This document shows, piece after piece, positions 8,607-16,416 of a stretch of DNA of 45,943 bases. Position numbers and translations under genes: made by a program. Each line of letters starts with the position of its first letter. Position 1 is the first letter of the stretch. The notes beneath the pieces were generated by a model. That model saw nothing but the letters and a program-made list of their open reading frames with translations, made no database searches and was not told where the DNA came from. The DNA comes from RYN-417 sp043745485 (GTDB taxonomy: Bacteria > Patescibacteriota > Saccharimonadia > Saccharimonadales > JACDBH01): contig JAYTSU010000034.1 of NCBI GenBank assembly GCA_043745485.1, positions 1 to 45,943 on the forward strand, written 5' to 3'.

Positions 8607-9659
8607 ATGGACAAGACCACACCGTCTGAGCCAACCGACCAGACGGACGGCGCTCCAGAGGCAGAAGTACTAAAACCTCGTACCGAAGACGGCTCAGCTC
8701 CAGTTGCTTCAGCTCCACCGAAAAGTTTACCCGCAAACTCTGAAGAAGGTAAAAAGCTCCGTCGGCGCACCTACCGCCCCAGCCACAAAGCTACTTTTAT
8801 TGCACTTGGTGTCGTGGTGGCTATTCTTGCTATTAACGCCGTGGTTTTAGGTTTTGTCCTCAAGAATAAGTCAAAATCAGCCGACCCCAACGCCGGGCAA
8901 GTTACTATAAGCGAAGATGTCCTTAATAAAATTGGTGTTAATAAAAGCACCATCGGAAATTCTGGCGTGAAGCTCACGATTGATCCGGACACGCAGATAA
9001 ATGGGAAGCTGAAGGCAGCTGGTGATGTGAGTATCGGTGGGCAGCTGAGGCTTAATAGTAAGTTTACCGCCGCCGATGCAGCTCTTGCCCAGCTTGAAGC
9101 GGGTAAGACCTCGCTGAGCGAACTAAACGTCAGTGGTACAAGCACTTTGAGCGCCCTTAATCTCCGTAATGGCCTGGCAATCACTGGCGCAACACAGTTG
9201 CAAGGAGCCGTAACTATAAACGCGCTCTTGACCGTCAATAATAATCTAAACTTAGTTGGCAACCTAGCCGTTGGTGGTACCATCTCTACTGCTGGATTCG
9301 TAGCTCGTGACCTGGCATCAACCGGCACCCTTACTGTTGGTGGCCACATCATTACCAGCGGCCAAAACCCAAATTTTGGAGCCGGTACGGGCTTAGGGTC
9401 CAACGGAACAGCTTCTATCAACGGCAACGACTCTGCAGGTACTATAAACTTTGCTACGGGTGTTGGGGCAACCGCAGGCACAATCGGCACAGTTGCATTC
9501 CGTACGCAGTACGCAAAAGCTCCACGCATAGTATTAACGGGCGTTGGTACGGGCGCAACGTTCTTTATAACCAACCCTACGGTTGGCGGTTTTACCGTCA
9601 ACGTTAACAGTGGCATCCCTCCTGGCGGTTACGCCATTTTCTACATCGTCGAGGAATAA
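8607..9659 (+). CDS. Membrane-anchored beta-rich surface protein
   Basis: The 350-aa product has an acidic, proline-rich N-terminal cytoplasmic part (about 1-60), a basic RRRTYRPSHK anchor and one transmembrane helix (about 64-87). Outside lies a repetitive Gly/Asn/Ala/Thr/Leu-rich region (NLNLVGNLAVGGT-like units) predicted to fold as a beta-solenoid. The last 70 residues (VAFRTQYAKAPRIVLTGVG ... GGYAIFYIVEE) look like a compact C-terminal head, as in tail-fibre-like proteins. It is the only plus-strand gene of the surface block and has a terminator at 9686. No catalytic motif is seen; attachment or envelope structure is inferred. Confidence 0.7.
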   Translation: MDKTTPSEPTDQTDGAPEAEVLKPRTEDGSAPVASAPPKSLPANSEEGKKLRRRTYRPSHKATFIALGVVVAILAINAVVLGFVLKNKSKSADPNAGQVTISEDVLNKIGVNKSTIGNSGVKLTIDPDTQINGKLKAAGDVSIGGQLRLNSKFTAADAALAQLEAGKTSLSELNVSGTSTLSALNLRNGLAITGATQLQGAVTINALLTVNNNLNLVGNLAVGGTISTAGFVARDLASTGTLTVGGHIITSGQNPNFGAGTGLGSNGTASINGNDSAGTINFATGVGATAGTIGTVAFRTQYAKAPRIVLTGVGTGATFFITNPTVGGFTVNVNSGIPPGGYAIFYIVEE

Positions 9660-9685
9660 TAAAAAACCACTCTTACCAAAAATAT

Positions 9686-9705
9686 CCGGCTCTGCCGGTC
9701 TTTTT
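9686..9705 (+). terminator. Rho-independent terminator after the gene at 8607
   Basis: CCGGC-TCT-GCCGG followed by TCTTTTT. The same hairpin is also the second hairpin of repeat copy A read on the other strand. Confidence 0.7.
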
Positions 9706-9789
9706 ACCGAAACGAAAGTGGCTGTAACTCTGCAAGCAACAGCACCCGGATTTACAAATAGTTTTATCATGGGGGTCCCCATGAAACCC
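9686..9789 (-). repeat. Dispersed intergenic hairpin element, copy A
   Basis: Read on the minus strand it has CATGGGGACCCCCATG, a 43-nt spacer, then GTTACAGCCACTTTCGTT and a CGGTAAAAAGACCGGC hairpin. It lacks the left CCCC arm found in the other copies but keeps a palindrome at the GGGGACCCC core. It lies between the convergent 8607 gene and the ATPase operon end. The remaining 140 nt up to 9929 show no gene. Confidence 0.75.
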
Positions 9790-9928
9790 TATTTACTGGT
9801 GCCAGGCCTTTATACGGTAGTGCAGTTTGGGATGAAAGCCGAGCACAAAGTTTGAGTTGTATTTAAATACAGTGAGAACTTTTGACGCAGGCTTACGCCC
9901 AAAATGTGCACCGTACAAAGGTCTGGAA

Positions 9929-10195
9929 CTACATGTTAACGAACAACATTACCTCATCACCCCGCACCCCTACCACCCCACCACTGGTCTCAAAAGTAAT
10001 GGTTTCCTTATCTGTTTGTATTGCAACTTCACCAGGTGTGATAACAGAAAAAAAATCTGCATGTCCCGGCAAAATATCAAACTTCCCAATACGGTTAGTA
10101 GCCGAAACAATCCTCGCTTCCCCTTCATAGTAAACTTGGAACGGCGACCGTGCGACAACCCTTAGCTGTATATCTTTACCTGCTTGGTGTTTCAT
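9929..10195 (-). CDS. atpC: F1-like ATPase epsilon subunit, beta-sandwich domain only
   Basis: The 88-aa product matches the N-terminal beta-sandwich of epsilon: RVVARSPFQVYYEGEARIV, then GKFDILPGHADFFSVITPG. Typical bacterial epsilon is 130-140 aa; the C-terminal helical hairpin that inhibits hydrolysis is absent. The start overlaps the beta stop (ATGA, 4 nt), so translation is coupled. It is the last gene of the ATPase operon. Loss of the inhibitory domain fits an enzyme working as an ATPase rather than a synthase, which is inference. Confidence 0.85.
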   Translation of the reverse strand: MKHQAGKDIQLRVVARSPFQVYYEGEARIVSATNRIGKFDILPGHADFFSVITPGEVAIQTDKETITFETSGGVVGVRGDEVMLFVNM

Positions 10196-11742
10196 GCGGC
10201 TTTAGCGGCTGGCTCCGCCGATTTAGCTTTTGGGGCAACGGCTTCTGGTGTTGCAGTCTTTTCTGCTGTCACGGCAGCGGCTTTCGGATCCTCAGGCTTT
10301 GCGGCTGTATCTTTTTTATCACTATCCTCAAGTGGCTTGGTGTCGCTTAAAATTGCATCAATACCATCCAGTGTTTGCTCACGAGTAAAAAATTGACCTG
10401 GTTTACCGCTAAATTTTTCTGCAACCGAGAAGTCCTGCGAGAAGAATTCTATTAGTTTCTTGGCACTTTGGTAGTCCTTACGGTCGGCAGGACTCAGTTC
10501 ATTTTCACCAACAATGGCAATGATATTTTTGAGCGAATCATACTTTTGCATTATGGCTTGCACTTTGCCTACAAGATCATAGTGCCTCTGGCCGACAATT
10601 TGTGGCGTCAACAAAGACGAGGTTGTTTTAAGAAGGTCCACGGCAGGACGAATGCCCTGTTCGGCAACAGCACGTGATAGCACCAAGACCGAATCAAGCT
10701 GCTGTGAAATAGCCTGCACGGCCGGGTCAGAGAGGTCGTCCGCCGGGATATAAACGGCCTGAACAGAAGTAATAGAACCTTTGTCTGTGGAGCTTAAGCG
10801 GTCCTGTAGACGCCGAAGTTCCGAATAGACAGTTGGCGAATAGCCACCTTCTGATGGGATCAAACCAAGGTTGGTAGAGAGTTCGGTAAGGGCCTGGATG
10901 TGACGGTAGATGTTATCCACAAAAAACAGAATGTCACGGCCCTCTTCATCTCTAAAATACTCTGCAGCAGTAGCCGCAGCGGGGCCCACCATAGACCTAA
11001 TTGCGGGTGTGGAGTCCATCTGCCCAAAGAACATCACCGTGTTTTTAAGCACATCACCATCCTTTAGAGTCACATATAGTTCGTTACCCTCACGGATACG
11101 CTCACCTACACCACAATATATTGAAATTGCACCTTTACTACTCTGGGTAACATTATGGATCATCTCCATCGTAAGGACAGTCTTGCCAACACCGGCACCA
11201 CCGATAATCCCAATCTTACGACCTTTCACGAACGGCGTTAAAAAGTCGATGACTTTAAGCCCAGTTTCAAGTAGCTCCAAGTTTTGTTTCTCGCGGTATT
11301 TTTTAATACCACTTGGTTCAGTTATCACTCGCCGATTGTCCAGTATGGCTGGGCCATCATCCAGTGGTTCACCGAGGGCGTTAAAAACCCTACCCATGGT
11401 TGCAGGGCCAACAGGAATACTTACTTTTTTCTCACTTCGACTAACTGTCTGGCCGCAACGAAGCAACTGGCTATTGGCGAGGTTTAGACACACAGCACGG
11501 CCTGCCCTAAAAAATCCAACTTCCAAAAATAATTCCGGATAGTCATCAATAATAAGCAGTTCACGTACATCGGGACGTGACCCCAAAATATCAACCTCAA
11601 CTGTCAGTCCGCGCAGCGAATGAATCACACCAACATATTTAGTTGGATCTTTAATATAGGCTGGCTTTGCTGCTACTACCGCAGCTGGCTCTGAAACCAC
11701 AACTTTTGGTGCTGGAGCTACTGCAATTTTTGATTTATCCAT
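10192..11742 (-). CDS. atpD: F1-like ATPase beta subunit (catalytic), divergent
   Basis: The 516-aa product keeps the catalytic set: P-loop GGAGVGKT (181-188), GERIREGNELY with Glu214, Walker B ILFFVDN (Asp276) and SSTDKGSITSVQA. The adenine-pocket Tyr of the usual IYPAVDPL motif is replaced by Arg (GIRPAVDLL, Arg365), and the DELSEED lever reads NELSPAD (414-420). There is an Ala/Pro/Val-rich N-terminal extension (about 38 aa) and an Ala/Lys/Pro low-complexity tail (about 468-516) not found in ordinary beta subunits. It overlaps gamma by 8 nt. It probably hydrolyses ATP; whether it synthesises ATP is doubtful given the missing proton channel genes. Confidence 0.93.
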   Translation of the reverse strand: MDKSKIAVAPAPKVVVSEPAAVVAAKPAYIKDPTKYVGVIHSLRGLTVEVDILGSRPDVRELLIIDDYPELFLEVGFFRAGRAVCLNLANSQLLRCGQTVSRSEKKVSIPVGPATMGRVFNALGEPLDDGPAILDNRRVITEPSGIKKYREKQNLELLETGLKVIDFLTPFVKGRKIGIIGGAGVGKTVLTMEMIHNVTQSSKGAISIYCGVGERIREGNELYVTLKDGDVLKNTVMFFGQMDSTPAIRSMVGPAAATAAEYFRDEEGRDILFFVDNIYRHIQALTELSTNLGLIPSEGGYSPTVYSELRRLQDRLSSTDKGSITSVQAVYIPADDLSDPAVQAISQQLDSVLVLSRAVAEQGIRPAVDLLKTTSSLLTPQIVGQRHYDLVGKVQAIMQKYDSLKNIIAIVGENELSPADRKDYQSAKKLIEFFSQDFSVAEKFSGKPGQFFTREQTLDGIDAILSDTKPLEDSDKKDTAAKPEDPKAAAVTAEKTATPEAVAPKAKSAEPAAKAA

Positions 11743-12604
11743 TTTCTTCCAACCTCTGCCTTTTCTTTCGTTTTAATCCCACCATAACTTCGCGTGAACG
11801 TCTGTCATTTTCGGACCTTTTTGCTCGGTGAAAATCAAGACTGTAATAATTCATGAGTTCCCACGCGCGCTTTTTAGCTGTCGCCATCGCATTAAAACGG
11901 CTCGCATCCTGTGCCAAGCCGGATTCCAAAATAGCCTGACTAAACGCCAAGTTCATCATAGCAGCTTCCATAATATCGGCGATTTCTTCCAGTGAGGGTT
12001 CAAAAATTGTATCATCAGCCGTGATAATTTCTTCGCCCTCATCTGCCGCTTCGCTCATCTCACGAATCCGCGAATGGAGGTCTAATTTCTTAATACCTTG
12101 TACACCCAAAGAAACATATTCTTCATAATATAGTGTAATTTTTGAGTAATTAATAATTGAATCAATAACAGGACTTACATCGACATAGCTATCACTTGTA
12201 GGCACACGAAAAAACCGCTTATAAGGTATCCCACTTTGCTTGAGCTGGTTGGCACCGTGCGTTCCAAGCACAACAATATCAGTATTAGAGCTGTCGTAAT
12301 CCTTAAGCATTATTTCAATCAAACGTTGATCAATATCACCACTTAATCCCGCTTCAGCAGAAATGATCACAAAGACTTTCTTTGGATTTTTATCCTCCTC
12401 ATTCTGGTGTGTAATCCGCGTACGTGGATCAATGCGGATCGAACTGTAGCGTTTCCACAAAAGATCAAAAAACTCTTTAGAGAGCTCAACCTTATTTTTA
12501 ATCTTTGCTACCTGTGTGCTGGCAATACTTTCAAAAACTCCAGTCAAGTCGGCGACAGTACCGATCTGCTGAGACTCTTTCTGGATAGCACTAGCTCTTC
12601 GCAT
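11735..12604 (-). CDS. atpG: F1-like ATPase gamma subunit (rotor shaft)
   Basis: The 289-aa product has the N-terminal helix (start to about 50) and the C-terminal gamma signature ASRFNAMATAKKRAWELMN..SLDFHRAKRSE, equivalent to the A-S-R-M-x-A-M...RA helix that enters the alpha/beta ring. The central Rossmann-like part contains VFVIISAEAGLSGDID. A basic tail (KRKKRQRLEENG) extends past the usual end. It overlaps alpha by 14 nt and beta by 8 nt. A rotating shaft is therefore encoded although no c-ring gene is found. Confidence 0.9.
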   Translation of the reverse strand: MRRASAIQKESQQIGTVADLTGVFESIASTQVAKIKNKVELSKEFFDLLWKRYSSIRIDPRTRITHQNEEDKNPKKVFVIISAEAGLSGDIDQRLIEIMLKDYDSSNTDIVVLGTHGANQLKQSGIPYKRFFRVPTSDSYVDVSPVIDSIINYSKITLYYEEYVSLGVQGIKKLDLHSRIREMSEAADEGEEIITADDTIFEPSLEEIADIMEAAMMNLAFSQAILESGLAQDASRFNAMATAKKRAWELMNYYSLDFHRAKRSENDRRSREVMVGLKRKKRQRLEENG

Positions 12605-14150
12605 GTGTTGCCTTCTCTTTTCTTGCCGCTTCTTCCATTTCGGCCTCCGTCTGTGTGGCGGGAGCTTTAATACCAGGCTCAGGTACTGACGTATCCACGG
12701 GAGCGGCTTTTTCGCCCGGTTTTAGAACGGCTTTAAGCGGAGTCGAATATTTCTTTAGAAGTTCGGCTTCAACCCGGTCATAATCTGCCTCCTCTTTCGC
12801 CTCTTCTGAACGTTTTTTTGCTTCTGCTTTAAGCGCTGGTATGTCAATGTCTAATTCTCCATTACCTAACAGGATCGTTTCAAGAAAAAGCTGCTGTGTG
12901 GCCAATGAATGCCGCTCTTCCGGCGGTTGTTGGAGTGCCGCGTAAATCTGTGTACCCGTTAGCAAATCGATGCTCGCTTCTTTAGAGAGGCTCGATCCAA
13001 AGTGTGAAAATTCTTCAGCTTGTTTATATTTTGCTAGCTTTTTAAATAGTGTACTAGACAAACGTTTTTGCCGACCTGTTTGCGCCTGACCACCAACTCG
13101 AGATACAGACAAACCGGCGTTTACAGCCGGGCGTATTCCCTTACGGAATAACCCCAAGTCAAAGATAATTTGTCCGTCGGTAATCGACATAATTGAGGTT
13201 GAAAGATATGCCGTAATATCATCATTGGGCGTGATGATTACCGGTAGCGAGGTCAAGGTTTTGTCAGTTGTTAATAACTTGCCTGCCCGCTCCAAAAGGC
13301 TGGAGTGCGCATAAAAAATATCTCCCGGATATGAATCACGTCCGGGGTCAATTTCCTGCAACAAAGATAGCTGCCGGTAGGCTTCAGCATGGCTGCTCAA
13401 GTCATCATAAATAATAATCGTATCACGTCCGCCATACCAGATGTTCTCGGCCATGGCACAGGCCGCATATGGCGCCAAGTATGACTGCGTCAATGAATCA
13501 AAGATGTCCGCGAGCACGACGATTGTATGCTCCATTGCGCCCGATTCACGCAGGCTGGCAAGCAGCATTTCGATGTCTACTTTACGCTTGCCAATCAGCA
13601 CATATACCACCACCCTGTCAGTACCTTCCTGACTGGCACTAAGCTGACTCAAAAACGTACTTTTACCAGACTTGCTATCTCCCAATATTGCGATACGCTG
13701 CCCAAGTACTACTGGGAAAAACATGTCCACTGCCGATACACCGCTAGCCAATTGTTCGTTCAACATACTACGAGCCATAATGCCAGGCGCTGGATTAAAA
13801 ATGCCTGAGCGTTCTTTGGTGGCAATTGGCCCTTTGCCGTCCAAAGGCTCGCCCATTGCCGACACAACTCGGCCAATCAATTCATTGCCAACAGGCACCT
13901 GCAAGACGTCATCCTGCACAACAACTAAAGTACCAGGGCTCATTTTTTCTGAATCAATATTAAACAAAATGACCTTGTCGGCATAAGCCTCGCGTACAAT
14001 GGCACGCTGACCATCTTCGAACAGTACTTGTGAGCCAAGTCGCACGCCTTCCAGCCCTTTGACTTCAATAATAAAGCTGTTGCTAGCTACAACGACGCCC
14101 GTCAGGTTATTAGCCTCTACAAGTTGCTGAAATGTTTGATTATCAAACAC
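12591..14150 (-). CDS. atpA: F1-like ATPase alpha subunit, divergent with long C-terminal tail
   Basis: I place the start at the GTG at 14150: a strong Shine-Dalgarno GGAGGT lies 8 nt upstream, and it overlaps the delta stop as GTGTTTGA. The 519-aa product has a P-loop GDSKSGKS (157-164; usual alpha has GDRQTGKT), Walker B IIIYDDL and the arginine finger in SVSRVGG (Arg351). It also keeps GRVVSAMGEPLDGKGPI and GIRPAVNAGLS. The last 90 residues are charged and then Pro/Ala/Glu-rich (AEAKKRSEEAKEEADYDR...), replacing part of the usual helical domain end. A longer reading from the GTG at 14177 lacks a ribosome-binding site. Confidence 0.92.
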   Translation of the reverse strand: MFDNQTFQQLVEANNLTGVVVASNSFIIEVKGLEGVRLGSQVLFEDGQRAIVREAYADKVILFNIDSEKMSPGTLVVVQDDVLQVPVGNELIGRVVSAMGEPLDGKGPIATKERSGIFNPAPGIMARSMLNEQLASGVSAVDMFFPVVLGQRIAILGDSKSGKSTFLSQLSASQEGTDRVVVYVLIGKRKVDIEMLLASLRESGAMEHTIVVLADIFDSLTQSYLAPYAACAMAENIWYGGRDTIIIYDDLSSHAEAYRQLSLLQEIDPGRDSYPGDIFYAHSSLLERAGKLLTTDKTLTSLPVIITPNDDITAYLSTSIMSITDGQIIFDLGLFRKGIRPAVNAGLSVSRVGGQAQTGRQKRLSSTLFKKLAKYKQAEEFSHFGSSLSKEASIDLLTGTQIYAALQQPPEERHSLATQQLFLETILLGNGELDIDIPALKAEAKKRSEEAKEEADYDRVEAELLKKYSTPLKAVLKPGEKAAPVDTSVPEPGIKAPATQTEAEMEEAARKEKATHAKS

Positions 14151-14628
14151 GGCGCAGTACCTCCGGGAACTGAGCACGGTTCGAAAGTATTAAACGTCTG
14201 AACGACCAATCATGGATTCGGCTGCCGTGTTGCACAACCATGCCGCCAAGGATTGTGGCATTAAACCTAAAATCAACCAGTATGTCTGGAGATACGTTTT
14301 TACGGCACCATTCTGTTAATGCTTTTTTAAGTACATTGCCCGGTATGCCGGCAAGCGTAATTGTAATCCGTGGTGATGTTTTTTCTATATTTTCTAGTGC
14401 AACTATGAGCTCTTCGAGCATCTTCTGGCTTAATGGCTGTCCAGCGGCTGTTTCTCTAATAACCGCCCCTGCAGCTTCCGAAATACTCAAGGATTCGGCC
14501 GGCGCTTTTCCTGTGACTTTTGACTTTATACTTGCCTGTGCAAACCAGCGTGCATAACGGCGGACTTCCGCTATTAGCGCACCAAGATCTTGCGGTGTGA
14601 AGACAGTGTTTTGCAGATTCAACTTCAT
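14143..14628 (-). CDS. atpH: F1-like ATPase delta/OSCP-like subunit
   Basis: The 161-aa product resembles delta: a helical N-terminal half (QDLGALIAEVRRYARWF...LSQKMLEELIVALENI) and the C-terminal beta/alpha part VDFRFNATILGGMVVQHGSRIHDWS, equivalent to the G-G...V-x-D-x-S...l region of delta. Its start overlaps the stop of the b-like gene (ATGA), with AGGTGG as ribosome-binding site. Delta would link the peripheral stalk to the alpha/beta head. Confidence 0.8.
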   Translation of the reverse strand: MKLNLQNTVFTPQDLGALIAEVRRYARWFAQASIKSKVTGKAPAESLSISEAAGAVIRETAAGQPLSQKMLEELIVALENIEKTSPRITITLAGIPGNVLKKALTEWCRKNVSPDILVDFRFNATILGGMVVQHGSRIHDWSFRRLILSNRAQFPEVLRRV

Positions 14629-15215
14629 TTTGTTTCCACCTGCTGTTTAAACTCATCTTTATGTTCTTCGAGCATAGCCACTAGATACTGTGTCTGGTTT
14701 CCAAGGTCTACATTATGCTGCAATGTTTCTACCAAAAAAGATCCCACAGCATCACCAAGCTTAGTATCTATCTGGCTTATTAATCGCTTTTTCTCAAGCT
14801 CCATTTCAGCTTGGTACTTCTCTTTTATTTCGGCTTCATGCCCAGAGATCTCTTGCCTAATATTAGCCATATCAGCTTCAGCCTGCTTATGCAGCTTGGA
14901 CAGCTCTGAACGATACCGCTCCATTTCGTCCCCCACAATAACCCCCGCAAAACGTGTTACGAGCCCATTGATCTGTGAAGCGCTTGCGTCAAGGTCACGT
15001 TGTAAAACATTGACAGAATGATCGAGTACTTTCTGGTACTGCAGCTCTGAGTTATGCAACAGGCGTTCTCTAACTGCCGCAGACACCTGTGGTTTATCAG
15101 ACTTGTGTTTTTCGGGCTTGTAATGCATATGCGCGTGGCGAAAAATCAGCGGCACTAATGCGCCAATCATAAACACGTCAATAAAGATAAATATCTGTAA
15201 GAATACTGAATTCAT
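14625..15215 (-). CDS. atpF: b-like peripheral stalk subunit
   Basis: The 196-aa product has one N-terminal membrane helix (about 5-26), a His/Lys-rich linker and a long, highly charged coiled coil (about 45-185). This is the layout of ATP synthase subunit b, which is normally about 160 aa. Residue similarity to canonical b is weak, so the call rests on topology and on its place before delta and alpha. GAGGAAG provides a ribosome-binding site 2 nt after the stop of the preceding gene. Confidence 0.7.
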   Translation of the reverse strand: MNSVFLQIFIFIDVFMIGALVPLIFRHAHMHYKPEKHKSDKPQVSAAVRERLLHNSELQYQKVLDHSVNVLQRDLDASASQINGLVTRFAGVIVGDEMERYRSELSKLHKQAEADMANIRQEISGHEAEIKEKYQAEMELEKKRLISQIDTKLGDAVGSFLVETLQHNVDLGNQTQYLVAMLEEHKDEFKQQVETK

Positions 15216-15216
15216 C

Positions 15217-16101
15217 TTACAACTTCCTCAGTACCATAAAAATTGCCACCACCGACGCTGCCAGGATCACGACAACCAATAACGAAAGCTGTATTACGTT
15301 TCTGTACACTGCCGACTGTGACATTGGGTTGCGCCCAACAGAAATAATACTGCTATGAATCAGCGAGTAGATAATACTGACGACGACAATGAGTGTGATA
15401 ATAAAGATAACGACACTGATGATAATTGGTAGCGTATTTACTGTCCTACCGGCGAGCGTGTTGGCTAGGTTCTGCAGCGCAGCAGGCAGGACAGTTTTGT
15501 CCGGCTGCTTGTAAAAATATGCAACGTTCACTAGTACGGATACCTGCCCAATCTTGGCTTTGTGCGTCTGACCACCTTTGTCCTTATAGGTTTGGTCAGT
15601 CGATGTACTATTTGGGAAGCTGTCCTGTGCAACACCAACCACTTTTGTGGTGGTTGATACTTTCATACCAACACCACTTATAGGTGACGCCGTAATCTCG
15701 TCGCCTGCTTTGATGTTGCCGTTGATGTCCGACACTAACACCCGTTCAATTCCACTGGTCACAACCTGAACTTGATTTTTACCATCAGTTGAGACTGAAA
15801 GCTGAGAATTGCCATTAGTAATAACCACCCCCAATATACTGCCTGCACTGCTAATGGTGGCACTGCTTACATCAGATATAGAATCCTTTTTGAGACTAAC
15901 AATTGAACCGGGGGCTAATGCGCTGTCGGCCGCATAACCTTGGGATATGAGCGTCGTTGCCATGGCTGCTGCAGGCATCAAAATAGTAGCCAAAAGCGTC
16001 AGCAAAGCACAGGCTGATCCAACCCGTTTTATTACTGGTGAGCGAGAGCCAAAGCCCGTTGAGCTACCCGTAAAAAATCTCGACTTAATTAATACCCTCA
16101 T
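15217..16101 (-). CDS. Exported-domain membrane protein in the c/a-subunit position of the ATPase operon
   Basis: The 294-aa product is the first gene of the operon. It has a signal-like segment (about 28-48), an extracytoplasmic beta-rich domain (about 50-200, with APGSIVSLKKD...SILGVVITNG and VSDINGNIKAGDEI) and two closely spaced C-terminal membrane helices (about 215-247 and 268-291). The helices are joined by SVGRNPMSQS. A two-helix hairpin with an R-N-P loop is what c subunits have (RQP/RNP), but helix 2 (LSLLVVVILAASVVAIFMV) lacks the ion-binding Glu/Asp. It could be a degenerate c-like anchor or an unrelated adaptor carrying force or signal to the cell surface. Function unknown. Confidence 0.7.
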   Translation of the reverse strand: MRVLIKSRFFTGSSTGFGSRSPVIKRVGSACALLTLLATILMPAAAMATTLISQGYAADSALAPGSIVSLKKDSISDVSSATISSAGSILGVVITNGNSQLSVSTDGKNQVQVVTSGIERVLVSDINGNIKAGDEITASPISGVGMKVSTTTKVVGVAQDSFPNSTSTDQTYKDKGGQTHKAKIGQVSVLVNVAYFYKQPDKTVLPAALQNLANTLAGRTVNTLPIIISVVIFIITLIVVVSIIYSLIHSSIISVGRNPMSQSAVYRNVIQLSLLVVVILAASVVAIFMVLRKL

Positions 16102-16111
16102 TTCAGATAGT

Positions 16112-16120
16112 AGTATAGCA
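16112..16120 (-). promoter_or_regulatory. Extended -10 promoter of the ATPase operon
   Basis: The minus strand reads TGC-TATACT (TATACT 16117-16112), then 10 nt, then the ATG at 16101, giving a leader of about 3 nt. It abuts repeat copy B. Confidence 0.55.
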
Positions 16121-16136
16121 AATTATGCTCATGGTT

Positions 16137-16251
16137 ACCCCACAAAGTGGGCTTTGCGGGGACCCCTCATGACAACTGCTTTATATCTGTAACTTTGATA
16201 CTCTGTTACAGTCACTTTCGTTTCGGCTAAAAGTTCGGCACAGCCGAAACT
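16137..16251 (+). repeat. Dispersed intergenic hairpin element, copy B
   Basis: Stem CCCCACAAAG / CTTTGCGGGG with loop TGGG, then ACCCC, a 38-nt spacer and GTTACAGTCACTTTCGTT. A second hairpin (GTTTCGGCT / AGCCGAAAC) is followed by TTTT. It lies between the ATPase operon promoter and the mini-pilin promoter. Confidence 0.85.
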
Positions 16252-16282
16252 TTTAGGTTTAAACCAATAAGCCAGGGTTAAG

Positions 16283-16311
16283 TTGCATGAGGCGCCTAGA
16301 ACACCTATGAT
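16283..16311 (+). promoter_or_regulatory. Promoter of the mini-pilin gene, leaderless
   Basis: -35 TTGCAT (16283-16288), a 17-nt spacer, -10 TATGAT (16306-16311), 6 nt, then ATG at 16318. Confidence 0.65.
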
Positions 16312-16317
16312 AGGCCT

Positions 16318-16416
16318 ATGCTTTTAAGAAAAGATCAGGCTGGCTACACACTTTTGGAACTTTTAGTCGTTATTTTGATGGCCTGCATACTAATCGCTCT
16401 CTTGTTCTGGTTCTAA
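16318..16416 (+). CDS. Mini-pilin: 32-residue class III-like prepilin consisting of the N-terminal helix only
   Basis: The ORF is too short for standard gene calling. It begins MLLRKDQAG and continues with the prepilin motif GYTLLELLVVI, then a hydrophobic run to the stop. Cleavage after Gly9 would leave a mature peptide of 23 residues with Tyr at +1 and Glu at +5, as in type IV pilins, but no globular domain. It has a well-spaced promoter and the leaderless arrangement common here. Its last 27 nt overlap the 3' end of the protease gene on the other strand, so it is not the remnant of a longer pilin reading through. PilD and a full TFP system are encoded in the same window. Confidence 0.65.
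   Translation: MLLRKDQAGYTLLELLVVILMACILIALLFWF

Noticed and set aside
8771..9616. 281-aa minus ORF antisense to the gene at 8607
   Set aside because: Its sequence is the Pro/Val-rich reverse reading of a Gly/Asn/Thr-rich gene; no promoter or domain supports it.
14151..14177. Upstream GTG start for atpA
   Set aside because: No ribosome-binding site; the GTG at 14150 has GGAGGT 8 nt before it and overlaps the delta stop.
15217..16101. Plain annotation as ATP synthase subunit c or a
   Set aside because: The protein is far too long, has an exported domain and lacks the ion-binding carboxylate and the conserved Arg of subunit a.
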